Both the position numbers and the translations under genes were made by a program. This document shows positions 7,605-15,706 of a DNA stretch of 51,773 nucleotides, piece after piece. The stretch is taken from contig CAISYC010000032.1 in NCBI GenBank assembly GCA_903889565.1, positions 1 to 51,773 of the forward strand, read 5' to 3'. The notes below the pieces were generated by a model that was not told the origin of the DNA, made no database searches, and saw only the letters and a list, made by a program, of their open reading frames with translations. Numbering within the stretch: position 1 is the stretch's first letter; each line of letters begins with the position of its first letter. Source of the stretch: an uncultured beta proteobacterium (GTDB lineage: Bacteria > Pseudomonadota > Gammaproteobacteria > Burkholderiales > SG8-41).

Positions 7605-8831
7605 TCAGGCGGGCTGATCCAGCCCGAAAGCCTTGTGCAGCACGCGCACCGCGAGTTCCATGTATTTCTCGTCGATGACGACGGAAATCTTGATCTCCGA
7701 GGTGGATATCATCTGGATGTTGATACCCTCTTCGGCCAGCGTGCGAAAAGCGGTGCTGGCGATGCCGGCGTGCGAGCGCATGCCGACGCCGACAATCGAT
7801 ACCTTGGCGATCTTGTCGCCGCCCTGCACTTCGCGCGCCTTGATGTGGGTGGCGACGTTTTTCAGCACGTCGAGCGTCTTCACGTAATCGTTGCGGTGCA
7901 CGGTAAACGAAAAATCCGTCGAGCCGTCGTGACCGACGTTCTGCACGATCATGTCGACATCGACATTGGCGTCGCCCACCGGACCCAGAATCTGATAGGC
8001 AATGCCCGGACGGTCCGGCACACCGAGCACGGTGATCTTGGCTTCGTCGCGGCTGAACGCGATGCCTGAAATAATCGCCTGTTCCATCTTTTCGTCTTCC
8101 TCAAAAGTGATCAGCGTGCCGTCGCCATGATCTTCGAAACTCGACAACACGCGCAACTTGACGCGGTACTTGCCCGCAAACTCGACCGAGCGGATCTGCA
8201 GCACCTTGGAGCCGAGGCTCGCCATTTCGAGCATCTCTTCAAAGGTGACCGTTTTCAGGCGACGCGCTTCCGGCACGATGCGCGGATCGGTCGTGTAAAC
8301 GCCGTCGACATCGGTGTAGATCTGGCATTCGTCGGCCTTCAGCGCCGCCGCCAGCGCGACACCCGTGGTATCCGAGCCGCCACGGCCGAGAGTGGTGATG
8401 TTGCCGGCTTCGTCCACCCCCTGAAAACCGGCCACGACGACGACATATCCCGCATCGAGATCGGCGCGCATGCGCTGTTCGTCGATGCTGAGTATGCGCG
8501 CCTTGGTGAACGCGCTGTCGGTGAGGATGCGCACCTGACCGCCGGTATAACTGCGCGCTTTCAACCCCGAATCCAGCAACGCCATCGACAGCAGCGCAAT
8601 CGTCACCTGTTCGCCGGTCGAGACCATGACGTCAAGTTCTCGCGGGTCGGGCTGGGCCTGGATTTCCTTGGCCAGCGCGATCAGGCGGTTGGTTTCCCCG
8701 CTCATGGCGGATACCACGACCACCACCTGATGACCGTCGGCACGCCAGCGCGCCACGCGCCGCGCCACGTTTTTGATGCGCTCCGGACTGCCGACCGAAG
8801 TGCCACCGTATTTCTGGACGATTAATGCCAT
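7605..8831 (-). CDS. lysC: Aspartokinase
   Basis: Phosphorylates aspartate with ATP, the first committed step towards lysine, threonine, methionine and diaminopimelate. The 408-residue protein starts with the kinase signature KYGGTSVG (residues 7-14). It carries GRGGSDTTG in the catalytic domain and ends with two ACT domains from about residue 265, so allosteric control by lysine and/or threonine is expected. Length and motifs fit the monofunctional class seen in Betaproteobacteria. It is encoded on the minus strand, upstream of tRNA-Ser(GCT) and divergent from a small HTH gene. I see no lysine riboswitch in the 179-bp upstream spacer. Identification is secure. Confidence 0.97.
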   Translation of the reverse strand: MALIVQKYGGTSVGSPERIKNVARRVARWRADGHQVVVVVSAMSGETNRLIALAKEIQAQPDPRELDVMVSTGEQVTIALLSMALLDSGLKARSYTGGQVRILTDSAFTKARILSIDEQRMRADLDAGYVVVVAGFQGVDEAGNITTLGRGGSDTTGVALAAALKADECQIYTDVDGVYTTDPRIVPEARRLKTVTFEEMLEMASLGSKVLQIRSVEFAGKYRVKLRVLSSFEDHGDGTLITFEEDEKMEQAIISGIAFSRDEAKITVLGVPDRPGIAYQILGPVGDANVDVDMIVQNVGHDGSTDFSFTVHRNDYVKTLDVLKNVATHIKAREVQGGDKIAKVSIVGVGMRSHAGIASTAFRTLAEEGINIQMISTSEIKISVVIDEKYMELAVRVLHKAFGLDQPA

Positions 8832-9010
8832 TGAATCAATTGCCTGCCAACTGAAAAGTCTTGAATTTTATCGTATTTCACCCAAAAAAACGAGGTCGCG
8901 CCTGAGCGCCTGCCATGCTGCCGTAAAAAATGCATTTCGCATGAACCATTGGTGGATTTTCCTGTCATTTGTTGTATGGACAGATTGAATATTCCACCGA
9001 GGAGCTTGTA

Positions 9011-9304
9011 ATGAAAAAGACCGAGAAAACACCGAATCTGCGCAAATTGCGCCGCAGCATGGGTTTGAATCAACATGCGTTCTGGTCTGCCGTCGGCGTC
9101 ACCCAGAGCGGCGGATCGCGCTATGAAACCGGTCGCGTGATGTCGCGCCCCGTGCGTGAACTGGTGCGACTGGTGCATATCGAGGGCATCGATCTCAAGC
9201 GTGCACGCGGAGACCATTTCAACGTCGGCGCCGAACTGCAGCGCAGCAACGCAACGCTCTACAAAAAATTATTGCAGCAATCGCAGGCGCGCCGCGCGCG
9301 CTGA
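9011..9304 (+). CDS. Small XRE-like HTH protein
   Basis: A 97-residue basic protein. The start at 9011 follows GAGGAG closely; the in-frame ATG at 8969 lacks such a site. Residues about 8-45 (LRKLRRSMGLNQHAFWSAVG, then TQSGGSRYETGR) look like a helix-turn-helix of the XRE/Cro class, with the recognition helix around TQSGGSRYE. The C-terminus (LYKKLLQQSQARRAR) is strongly basic. It is probably a cytoplasmic DNA-binding regulator. It is divergent from lysC and convergent with the EF-G gene. Targets are unknown and there is no toxin or phage partner next to it. Confidence 0.75.
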   Translation: MKKTEKTPNLRKLRRSMGLNQHAFWSAVGVTQSGGSRYETGRVMSRPVRELVRLVHIEGIDLKRARGDHFNVGAELQRSNATLYKKLLQQSQARRAR

Positions 9305-9447
9305 CTGGCTGCATGGCGGGACGCGCTACACGCCGCCCTGCGCTGCCACCATTCAATACCGCTAAACATCGGCGTCCGCGGCCGGCAAATCTCGCCGGGT
9401 CCGGAAAACGCGGCGGCATTGCGGCAGCCGCCCCGCACCCTGCGCAG

Positions 9448-11577
9448 TTACTTCGCTTCCTTCTCCATCAGTTTCTCGACCAGGCTCGCCGGCACTTCGG
9501 AGTAGTGGTCGAATTCCATGGTGAAGGTGCCGCGCCCGCTGGTGGCCGATCGCAGGAAGTTGATGTAACCGAACATTTCCGCCAGCGGCACGAAGCCCTG
9601 AATGAAAGCGCTCGGACCCTTCTGGCCCTGATCGGTGACCTGGCCGCGGCGACGATTGACGTCGCCGATAACGTCGCCGAGATAATCGGCTTCGGTCACG
9701 ACTTCGATTTTCATCACCGGCTCCAGAAGCTTCGGCTTGCTGGCGCGGTGTGCTTCGCGGAAGCAGGCACGGCCGGCAATTTCAAACGCGAGCGCCGACG
9801 AGTCCACATCATGGAACTTGCCGTCGATCAGGCGCGCCTTGAAGTCAACGACCTCATAACCCGCAACCTGCCCCTTCTTGCTCTCGGTGCGGATGGCGTG
9901 CTCGACGGCCGGAATGAATTCGCGCGGAATACGGCCTCCCGTGACTTCGTCCGCCCAAACGATGCCCGAACCCGGCTCGCCCGGCTCGAATACCATTTTC
10001 ACTTCAGCGAACTGGCCCGAACCGCCGGACTGTTTCTTGTGCGTGTAGAGACGATCGGTGACCTGACCGAAGGCTTCGCGGAAACTGACCTTCGGCTTGC
10101 CCATGACGGCTTCGACGCCAAGCTCGGTGCGCATGCGGTCGATCGTCACCTCGAGATGCAGTTCGCCCATGCCGCGCAACACGGTCTGGCCGGTTTCCTG
10201 ATCCACCGACAAGCGCAGCGACGGATCGGCCTTCGCCATCTTGTAGAGCGCGGTTGACATCTTCTCGACGTCAGCACGCGTTTTCGGCTCGACCGAAACG
10301 CTGATCACGGGGTCCGGGAAGCGCATGCGCTCAAGCAGGGCCTGATGATCGGGATCGGAGAGCGAGTCGCCGGTCTCGGTGTCTTTCATCGAAACGAAGG
10401 CGCAGATGTCGCCGGCGCGCGCCTCTTCGATGTCCTTGGTCACGTTGGCCTGCACTTCAACGATACGGCCGATACGTTCTTTCTTGTCGCGCGTGACGTT
10501 GTAGAGCGTGTCGCCCTTCTTGATCACGCCGGAATACACGCGCACAAAGGTCAGCGTGCCGAACTGGTCGTTGATCACCTTGAACGCCAGCGCGCGGGCC
10601 GGCGCGTCGTCGCGCACTTCCTGCTCGCCGATGACATTGCCGTCCGGATCGACCATCGAGATGCCGCCGTTTTCGCCCGGGTACGGCATGTAATCGACCA
10701 CACCGTCGAGCAACTGCTGCACGCCCTTGTTCTTGAACGACGAACCGCAGAAGATCGGCACCAGCTTGCCCGAAACGGTACCCTTGCGAATGCACTCCTT
10801 AACCTTGGCGATGTCGAACTTGCCGTTCTCGACGAATTCCATGAACGCATCGTCATCGAACGCCAGCGCAGTTTCGATCGCTTCACGCCGGAGGTCGAGC
10901 AGGTCGTCCATCCACTGGTTATCGCGCGTGCTGGCGAAGGTGAATCGGCCCTTCATTTCCTCGATCGGGATGGTCTCCCACGGCGAATCCTTGTCCTCTT
11001 CCTTCCACACATAGCCGCAGCCCTGGATCAGGTCGACCATGCCCTTGAATTCATCGTGGCTGCCGATCGGAATCTGGCACAGCACGATGTTGGCGCCGAG
11101 GCGCTCCTTGATGCCGGTGATGGCCTTTTCGAAGTTGGCACCCATGCGGTCCATCTTGTTGATGTAGCACATACGCGGCACGTTATATTGGTTAGCCAGG
11201 CGCCAGTTGGTTTCGGTCTGCGGCTCCACGCCGGCAACGCCGTCAAATACGACCACTGCACCGTCGAGCACGCGCAGACTGCGGTTCACCTCGATGGTGA
11301 AATCGACGTGACCCGGGGTGTCGATGATGTTGACTTGATAGCCCTTCCACTCGGTCGAGACGGCGGCGGACTGAATCGTGATGCCGCGCTTGCGTTCCTG
11401 CTCGAGGTAATCGGTGGTGGTGCTCGATTTGCCGTCCTTGGTGTCATGGACGTCAATGATCTGGTGTTTTTTGCCCGTGTAATAAAGCACACGCTCGGTC
11501 GTCGTGGTCTTGCCCGCGTCGATGTGCGCGATGATGCCGATATTGCGATAAAGCTTCAGTTCCTTTTGCCTTGCCAT
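9448..11577 (-). CDS. fusA: Elongation factor G, stand-alone paralogue
   Basis: A 709-residue translational GTPase that moves tRNAs and mRNA on the ribosome or splits ribosomes with RRF. The G motifs are intact: AHIDAGKTT (18-26), RGITI (64-68), DTPGH (86-90) and NKMD (140-143). Domains II to V follow to a normal end. Two points are unusual. It is not in a str operon with rpsL, rpsG and tuf. The segment before RGITI reads [18 protein letters not shown] rather than the usual bacterial form with DWMEQEQE, so switch I differs. It may be a second EF-G, and the symbol refers to the family. It begins on the far side of a 337-bp spacer from queD. Confidence 0.93.
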   Translation of the reverse strand: MARQKELKLYRNIGIIAHIDAGKTTTTERVLYYTGKKHQIIDVHDTKDGKSSTTTDYLEQERKRGITIQSAAVSTEWKGYQVNIIDTPGHVDFTIEVNRSLRVLDGAVVVFDGVAGVEPQTETNWRLANQYNVPRMCYINKMDRMGANFEKAITGIKERLGANIVLCQIPIGSHDEFKGMVDLIQGCGYVWKEEDKDSPWETIPIEEMKGRFTFASTRDNQWMDDLLDLRREAIETALAFDDDAFMEFVENGKFDIAKVKECIRKGTVSGKLVPIFCGSSFKNKGVQQLLDGVVDYMPYPGENGGISMVDPDGNVIGEQEVRDDAPARALAFKVINDQFGTLTFVRVYSGVIKKGDTLYNVTRDKKERIGRIVEVQANVTKDIEEARAGDICAFVSMKDTETGDSLSDPDHQALLERMRFPDPVISVSVEPKTRADVEKMSTALYKMAKADPSLRLSVDQETGQTVLRGMGELHLEVTIDRMRTELGVEAVMGKPKVSFREAFGQVTDRLYTHKKQSGGSGQFAEVKMVFEPGEPGSGIVWADEVTGGRIPREFIPAVEHAIRTESKKGQVAGYEVVDFKARLIDGKFHDVDSSALAFEIAGRACFREAHRASKPKLLEPVMKIEVVTEADYLGDVIGDVNRRRGQVTDQGQKGPSAFIQGFVPLAEMFGYINFLRSATSGRGTFTMEFDHYSEVPASLVEKLMEKEAK

Positions 11578-11875
11578 GTTGCTGCCTCTTTAAATTTAGC
11601 CTGCCCAGGTTTCCGGTTATGTGTGTATTACGTATAGATTCATTAGCGGCGCAGAATTTTAGACTGAACAGCGCTGTTTTGGCAGGTTTTAATGCGTGAT
11701 TTAAGCCATTTTTCGAGCCTTTCCCGAAAAAAATCTGTTCGACGCCGCGAAACCGGGCTTGGCAACGCTCAAACAGCGGCGATTTGCCGAATTTCGATGA
11801 CAAAAAACCGTGTCACCCACCGTTTTGAACGCGTCACGCACAGGTATTCGGCGCGGTCGGGGGCACCGGCCGCGA
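11578..11875. other. Spacer between divergent fusA and queD
   Basis: About 300 bases without a gene. It must contain the fusA promoter on the minus strand, which I could not place with confidence. No RNA fold or repeat stands out. Confidence 0.4.
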
Positions 11876-11884
11876 TGCTATAAT
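11876..11884 (+). promoter_or_regulatory. Extended -10 promoter for queD
   Basis: TGCTATAAT is a full extended -10 element (TGn plus TATAAT), 30 bases before the queD start. The -35 region is poor, as usual for extended -10 promoters. Confidence 0.5.
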
Positions 11885-11914
11885 CCGCGCCTCGTTCATC
11901 CTCCGCCGCCCTCG

Positions 11915-12361
11915 ATGCGCATCACCCGCAGGCTTGAATTCGACGCCGGCCACCGCATTCCGAACCACGCCAGTCTGTGCCGCCATCTGCACGGCCACCG
12001 TTACGCGATCGAAGTGACCGTCAGCGGCCCGGTGGTCGGTACCGCCGGCGACGCCGAACAGGGCATGGTCGCCGATTTTGGCGGCATCAAGGCGCTGATG
12101 AACAAACACGTGGTCGAGCCCTGGGACCACGCGTTTCTCGCCTACCGGAACGACACCCAGCTGGTTTCGTTTCTGCAAACCATACCGCAGCATCGCACCG
12201 TGCTGTTCGAAGCGCCGCCGACCGCCGAACATCTCGCGCAAAGCGCGCTGAATGTGCTTGCGCAGGCGTTGGCCGAAGTCTACGGATCGCGCCTGCGTAT
12301 CGAACAAGTGAGGATTTACGAAACCCCCAATTGCTGGGCGGATGCAAGCGCAGCCGCCTGA
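11915..12361 (+). CDS. queD: 6-carboxytetrahydropterin synthase
   Basis: A 148-residue enzyme of the PTPS/QueD family that makes 6-carboxy-5,6,7,8-tetrahydropterin in the queuosine/preQ0 pathway. The zinc ligands are H13 (DAGHRI), H26 and H28 (HLHGH). The catalytic Cys is C22 in LCRHLHGH, spaced as in QueD, and the WDHAFL motif supplies the Asp/His pair. ETPNCWAD closes the fold. The start at 11915 is chosen because the family begins right before the first strand (MRITRRLEFDAGH); the longer frame upstream would run through the promoter. It stands alone, with no queC, queE or queF in view. Confidence 0.92.
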   Translation: MRITRRLEFDAGHRIPNHASLCRHLHGHRYAIEVTVSGPVVGTAGDAEQGMVADFGGIKALMNKHVVEPWDHAFLAYRNDTQLVSFLQTIPQHRTVLFEAPPTAEHLAQSALNVLAQALAEVYGSRLRIEQVRIYETPNCWADASAAA

Positions 12362-12451
12362 AGTCGATCAACGTAACCGGCGGCGCATAAAAACCTGAGT
12401 GGACGCTGGCGGGTGCCGTCAAAGCCGCGTCGTCTTGAAGAGGAGCCTCAG

Positions 12452-13540
12452 ATGCAAAGCAATCCGACTTTGACCGCCGCCCCATCGAAGGACCGCCGCC
12501 GCTTCCTGCAGTTTGGCGGCGCGCTGGCACTGGGTGCCGCGGTTTCGCCATCGACCGTTTTTGCCCAGAACGCAACGTCGCCGCGTATCGCGATCGACAT
12601 GCACGCGCACTGGACACCGGAGCCTTACGCCAAAGCGATGGCGGATCTCGGACGCCCGACTTTCGCCAACGGATCGGCGCTCAACCCGCTGATGTACGAC
12701 CTGCCCAAACGCATGGCGTGGATGGACCAGCGCAATATTCAAACGCATGTGCTGACACTGTCGGGCAACATGCCGTGGTGGTGGGCCGGCGAAGCCGACG
12801 CCGTGCGGCTCGCGCAACTCGTCAATGATGCCGCGCTCGACGCGCATGCGAAATATCCGGAGCGCTTTCTGGTCGGCGTCGCGGTGCCGATCAAGCACCC
12901 CGAGGCGGCGTTGAAGGAACTCAATCGGATGGCCGGCAAACCGGGCGTGCGCGCGGTTGGTCTGCCCAACTCGATGAACGGGGAGGACTATCTGTTTGCG
13001 CCGGAATATCTGCCCTTTCTCGCGCGCTGCGAGGAGCTCGGCCTGCCGCTGCTGTTTCACCCGCTCGATTTTCCGCCCAATTATTACGGCGGCCCGAGCC
13101 GCCTGGCCGGCCCGAGTTTTTTATATAACACGCTGGGCTTCCCATTCGAGCACGCCAACACCGCCGAGAAGTTCATCATCAGCGGCCATCTCGACCGTTT
13201 TCCGAACCTGAAGATTCTGCTCGCGCATGCCGGCGGCGCCTTCCCCTTCATCGCACCGCGGCTCGCGCATGCAATGGAGAAAACCGCCTCCAACGTCAAG
13301 CTGCCGCACCCGTACAAGGAATACATCCGGCGTTTTTATTACGACACGTTGACCTATTCGCTGCCGGGTTTGCGTTTTCTGATCGACACAGTCGGGATGG
13401 ATCGCATCGTCATCGGCACCGATGTGTTCGCCGCCATGGACGTCAACGACCCGCTGTATCTGGTCAACCAGATGAACCTGCCGCCGCCCGACCGCGAACT
13501 CATCCTGCGCGGCAATGCGCTGAAACTGATGCCCGCGTGA
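12452..13540 (+). CDS. Tat-exported amidohydrolase (ACMSD-like), copy 2
   Basis: A 362-residue paralogue of the protein at 1364-2452, colinear without gaps. Similarity is very high across the mature part and the twin-arginine motif (RRRFLQ, residues 15-20) and HxH metal site (H51, H53) are at identical positions. The start at 12452 follows GAGGAG. The other ligands are the His in LFHPLDF, the His in LLAHAGGAF and the Asp in IGTDVF. The signal peptides diverge more than the catalytic domain. The protein should be folded in the cytoplasm and exported by Tat. Differences lie mainly in surface positions, so both copies probably use the same kind of substrate. It converges with the GAF-HlyD gene. 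Confidence 0.87.
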   Translation: MQSNPTLTAAPSKDRRRFLQFGGALALGAAVSPSTVFAQNATSPRIAIDMHAHWTPEPYAKAMADLGRPTFANGSALNPLMYDLPKRMAWMDQRNIQTHVLTLSGNMPWWWAGEADAVRLAQLVNDAALDAHAKYPERFLVGVAVPIKHPEAALKELNRMAGKPGVRAVGLPNSMNGEDYLFAPEYLPFLARCEELGLPLLFHPLDFPPNYYGGPSRLAGPSFLYNTLGFPFEHANTAEKFIISGHLDRFPNLKILLAHAGGAFPFIAPRLAHAMEKTASNVKLPHPYKEYIRRFYYDTLTYSLPGLRFLIDTVGMDRIVIGTDVFAAMDVNDPLYLVNQMNLPPPDRELILRGNALKLMPA

Positions 13541-13542
13541 TT

Positions 13543-13561
13543 GGCGGCAAGGGCTGCCGCC
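13543..13561. terminator. Hairpin between convergent genes
   Basis: GGCGGCA-AGGGC-TGCCGCC has perfect 7-bp arms and lies between the stop codons of the amidohydrolase and the GAF-HlyD gene. It has no T run, so it is only a possible bidirectional terminator. Confidence 0.35.
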
Positions 13562-13570
13562 GTCGTGGAT

Positions 13571-14911
13571 TTACAGGCCTGACGCGCGGCGCAACCAGGC
13601 CAGCGGTTTGCGCAGCACGTAGTAGCTGAGCGGAACAAAACCGGCGTACAGCTTGGCGGTACCCTTGAGGCCGATGCGCGGCGGCGTGGATCCATCGAGG
13701 CGCGCCTTCAACACGTAGGCGAGGGTGCCGTCGGCCGTCTGCGCGGCTTCGTAGCTGGTCTGCGTCACGGTCGCCGCGAGCGATGACAACGGCGAAACGT
13801 TGAGAAACATGCGCACCGCGGTGCCGGCGTCGAGTTCGATGGCATCGTCGGCGGGCACATAGAGCGTCAACTCGACAGCCGCCGGATCGGATAGCAGCAT
13901 GATGCGCTCGCCCGTCTGCACCGGCTTGCCTAGCCAGTCCAGCGGATCGGCAAAAATCGCGATGCCGTCGCGCGGGGCGGTCATGCGGATGCGCCCGAGC
14001 AATTCGGTGAGATAGCTGACATCGGCGGCCTTTTCCCGAGCACGGGCATCCAGAATCTGCAACTCGGATTTGCTTTGATCGTCGCCAAACGCTTTGCCGG
14101 TGGCGCGCTGCAATTCGGCCTGCGCGATTTCAAACGATTTTTTCGCCACCAGCAAGCGGTTGCGGGTCACCGTATCGTCGAGCGTCACCAGAACGTCGCC
14201 GGTCTTGACACGCTGATTGGGCTCCACCCACACCTTCTGCACCACGCCGTCAGCCGGCGCGGTGATCGGCGTCGGATCGAGCGGCGTCACTTCAGCGGGC
14301 GCCAGCACGCTCAGCCGCACCGGAAACACCACCACCGCAACTGCTGCGGCCAGCGCGTAGCGCGCGCGTTTGCCGGCGAAAAATTGCTTCAGTTGCGCGG
14401 CAATCGCCGGCCGCCGCGAGCGCCAACCCCACAGCGCGAAACCGGCGGCATCGGCCAGCCATTCGGCCACCGCCAGTTCAGCCGCATTAAACGGCGTGTC
14501 TCGCGAGAACCACAAAAAGCCGGCGGCGCTGCCGTCGGGCCCCGCCGGTTTGCAGGCAATGGCGTGCGCGGGAATCCAGTCGGCGCCGCTTTCAGCGAGA
14601 TCGACCGGCAATTGCGCCGGCGTGACTGCCACGACTTTGCCCGGCTGCGTGAGTAGCCATGCGGCCAGCCGCGCAAACCATTGCGCGAATGGCGCGTTGA
14701 CATCGACTTCGGCAAGGCCCGACACGGCGGTGAGGCGCAGACTGCCGCCGAGGCCCGGCATGGCGAGCACCGCCTGATCGTAATGCAGCAGCGGCAACGC
14801 ATCGTTCACCAGCGCGAAATGCAGTTCCCGCGGCGAGCGGCAACGCTGCAACGCGCGCTGAAAGCCGAGCAGCGCCTGCGGCAGCCCGGCCGGCGCCGGC
14901 GCGTCGCTCAC
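13571..14911 (-). CDS. GAF-like / HlyD-family membrane fusion protein
   Basis: A 446-residue protein, last gene of the secretion locus. Residues 1-165 are cytoplasmic and have the pattern of a degenerate GAF domain (HYDQAVLAMP, AWLLTQPG, GFLWFSRDTPF, then a helix with AVAEWLADAAGFAL). One membrane segment lies at about 185-203. A periplasmic HlyD-type adaptor follows: lipoyl-like half (PITAPADGVVQKVWVEPNQRVKTGDVLVTLDD), coiled coil about 255-295, second lipoyl half (MTAPRDGIAIF) and a beta-barrel. It starts with GTG, 27 bases after the previous stop. HlyD proteins bridge inner-membrane exporters to TolC. The cytoplasmic GAF-like part suggests sensing or docking, which is inference. No ligand residues can be assigned. 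Confidence 0.8.
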   Translation of the reverse strand: MSDAPAPAGLPQALLGFQRALQRCRSPRELHFALVNDALPLLHYDQAVLAMPGLGGSLRLTAVSGLAEVDVNAPFAQWFARLAAWLLTQPGKVVAVTPAQLPVDLAESGADWIPAHAIACKPAGPDGSAAGFLWFSRDTPFNAAELAVAEWLADAAGFALWGWRSRRPAIAAQLKQFFAGKRARYALAAAVAVVVFPVRLSVLAPAEVTPLDPTPITAPADGVVQKVWVEPNQRVKTGDVLVTLDDTVTRNRLLVAKKSFEIAQAELQRATGKAFGDDQSKSELQILDARAREKAADVSYLTELLGRIRMTAPRDGIAIFADPLDWLGKPVQTGERIMLLSDPAAVELTLYVPADDAIELDAGTAVRMFLNVSPLSSLAATVTQTSYEAAQTADGTLAYVLKARLDGSTPPRIGLKGTAKLYAGFVPLSYYVLRKPLAWLRRASGL

Positions 14912-14938
14912 AATGGCGGCATGTTGATCATGCGTGGA

Positions 14939-15664
14939 TCACTGCGGACGCTTGGGAAAACTCGCGTCGAGCACCATCCCCGGAATCAGGTCGCGACTGC
15001 GCCCCAGCAGCGCTTCGACCTCGATCGTCTGACTCACGCCGTCGATGCGCGCATTGAGCCGCGAAACCTTGCCGCTGTAGGACTGTCCGCCGGGGGATTT
15101 GAATGTAACCGGAGCGCCCGGCCGCAGCCACTGCAAAAACGACGAGGGCACATTCATCGTCGCCTTCAGACCGCCGACGTTGACGATCTCCAGCAGCGGC
15201 TGTCCGACACTGACCGTTTCGGATGATTTCGCGCGCAGCTTGGCAACGCGCCCGGCGTACGGCGCCGCGACACTGCAATAGGCAATCTGCGAATTGATGA
15301 GTCTCACCTGCGCCGCGGCCTTACCCGCCGCCGCGGCCGCCGTTGTCACTTCGAGTTCGCCGGCAGCACCCAGCCCCTGTAAACGCAGTTTGGCGAGATG
15401 CGTCTCGCGCGCGCCGAGCGATTCGGCCTTGGCCGCATCGAGCTGGGCCTGACGTTCGGCGCAATCGAATTCCACCAGCACGGTACCGGCGGCAAACGAC
15501 GCGCCGAGACCGACGTTGAATTTTTCAATGCGACCGGCCATCTGCGCCGACAGCACCGCCTCTTCGCCGGCAACGATGATGGCCGGCGTGCCCTCGTCGG
15601 CGAACGCGCCGGCCGCGATGCCGGCCAAAGCCAGCAAAACGACGTATTGCAACCTGCTGTTCAT
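14939..15664 (-). CDS. Periplasmic HlyD/RND-type adaptor
   Basis: A 241-residue membrane fusion protein with a cleavable signal (residues 1-22, ending AFA). The first lipoyl half is VAGEEAVLSAQMAGRIEKFNVGLGASFAAGTVLVEFD. A short alpha-hairpin covers about 75-120, the second lipoyl half is SVAAPYAGRVAKLRAKSSETVSVGQPLLEI, and a beta-barrel follows to residue 241. It lacks a membrane-proximal domain, so it is short for the family (usually 350 or more). A good ribosome binding site (AAGGAA) precedes the ATG. It lies between the TolC-like and GAF-HlyD genes. It probably links the inner-membrane parts to the TolC channel. Confidence 0.85.
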   Translation of the reverse strand: MNSRLQYVVLLALAGIAAGAFADEGTPAIIVAGEEAVLSAQMAGRIEKFNVGLGASFAAGTVLVEFDCAERQAQLDAAKAESLGARETHLAKLRLQGLGAAGELEVTTAAAAAGKAAAQVRLINSQIAYCSVAAPYAGRVAKLRAKSSETVSVGQPLLEIVNVGGLKATMNVPSSFLQWLRPGAPVTFKSPGGQSYSGKVSRLNARIDGVSQTIEVEALLGRSRDLIPGMVLDASFPKRPQ

Positions 15665-15706
15665 GCGGAATTCCTTAAGCTTTTCACACGTTGTAGTTCA
15701 GCGCGT

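Noticed and set aside
8832..9010. Lysine riboswitch upstream of lysC
   Set aside because: The spacer shows no extended paired helices of that class, and such switches are uncommon in Betaproteobacteria.
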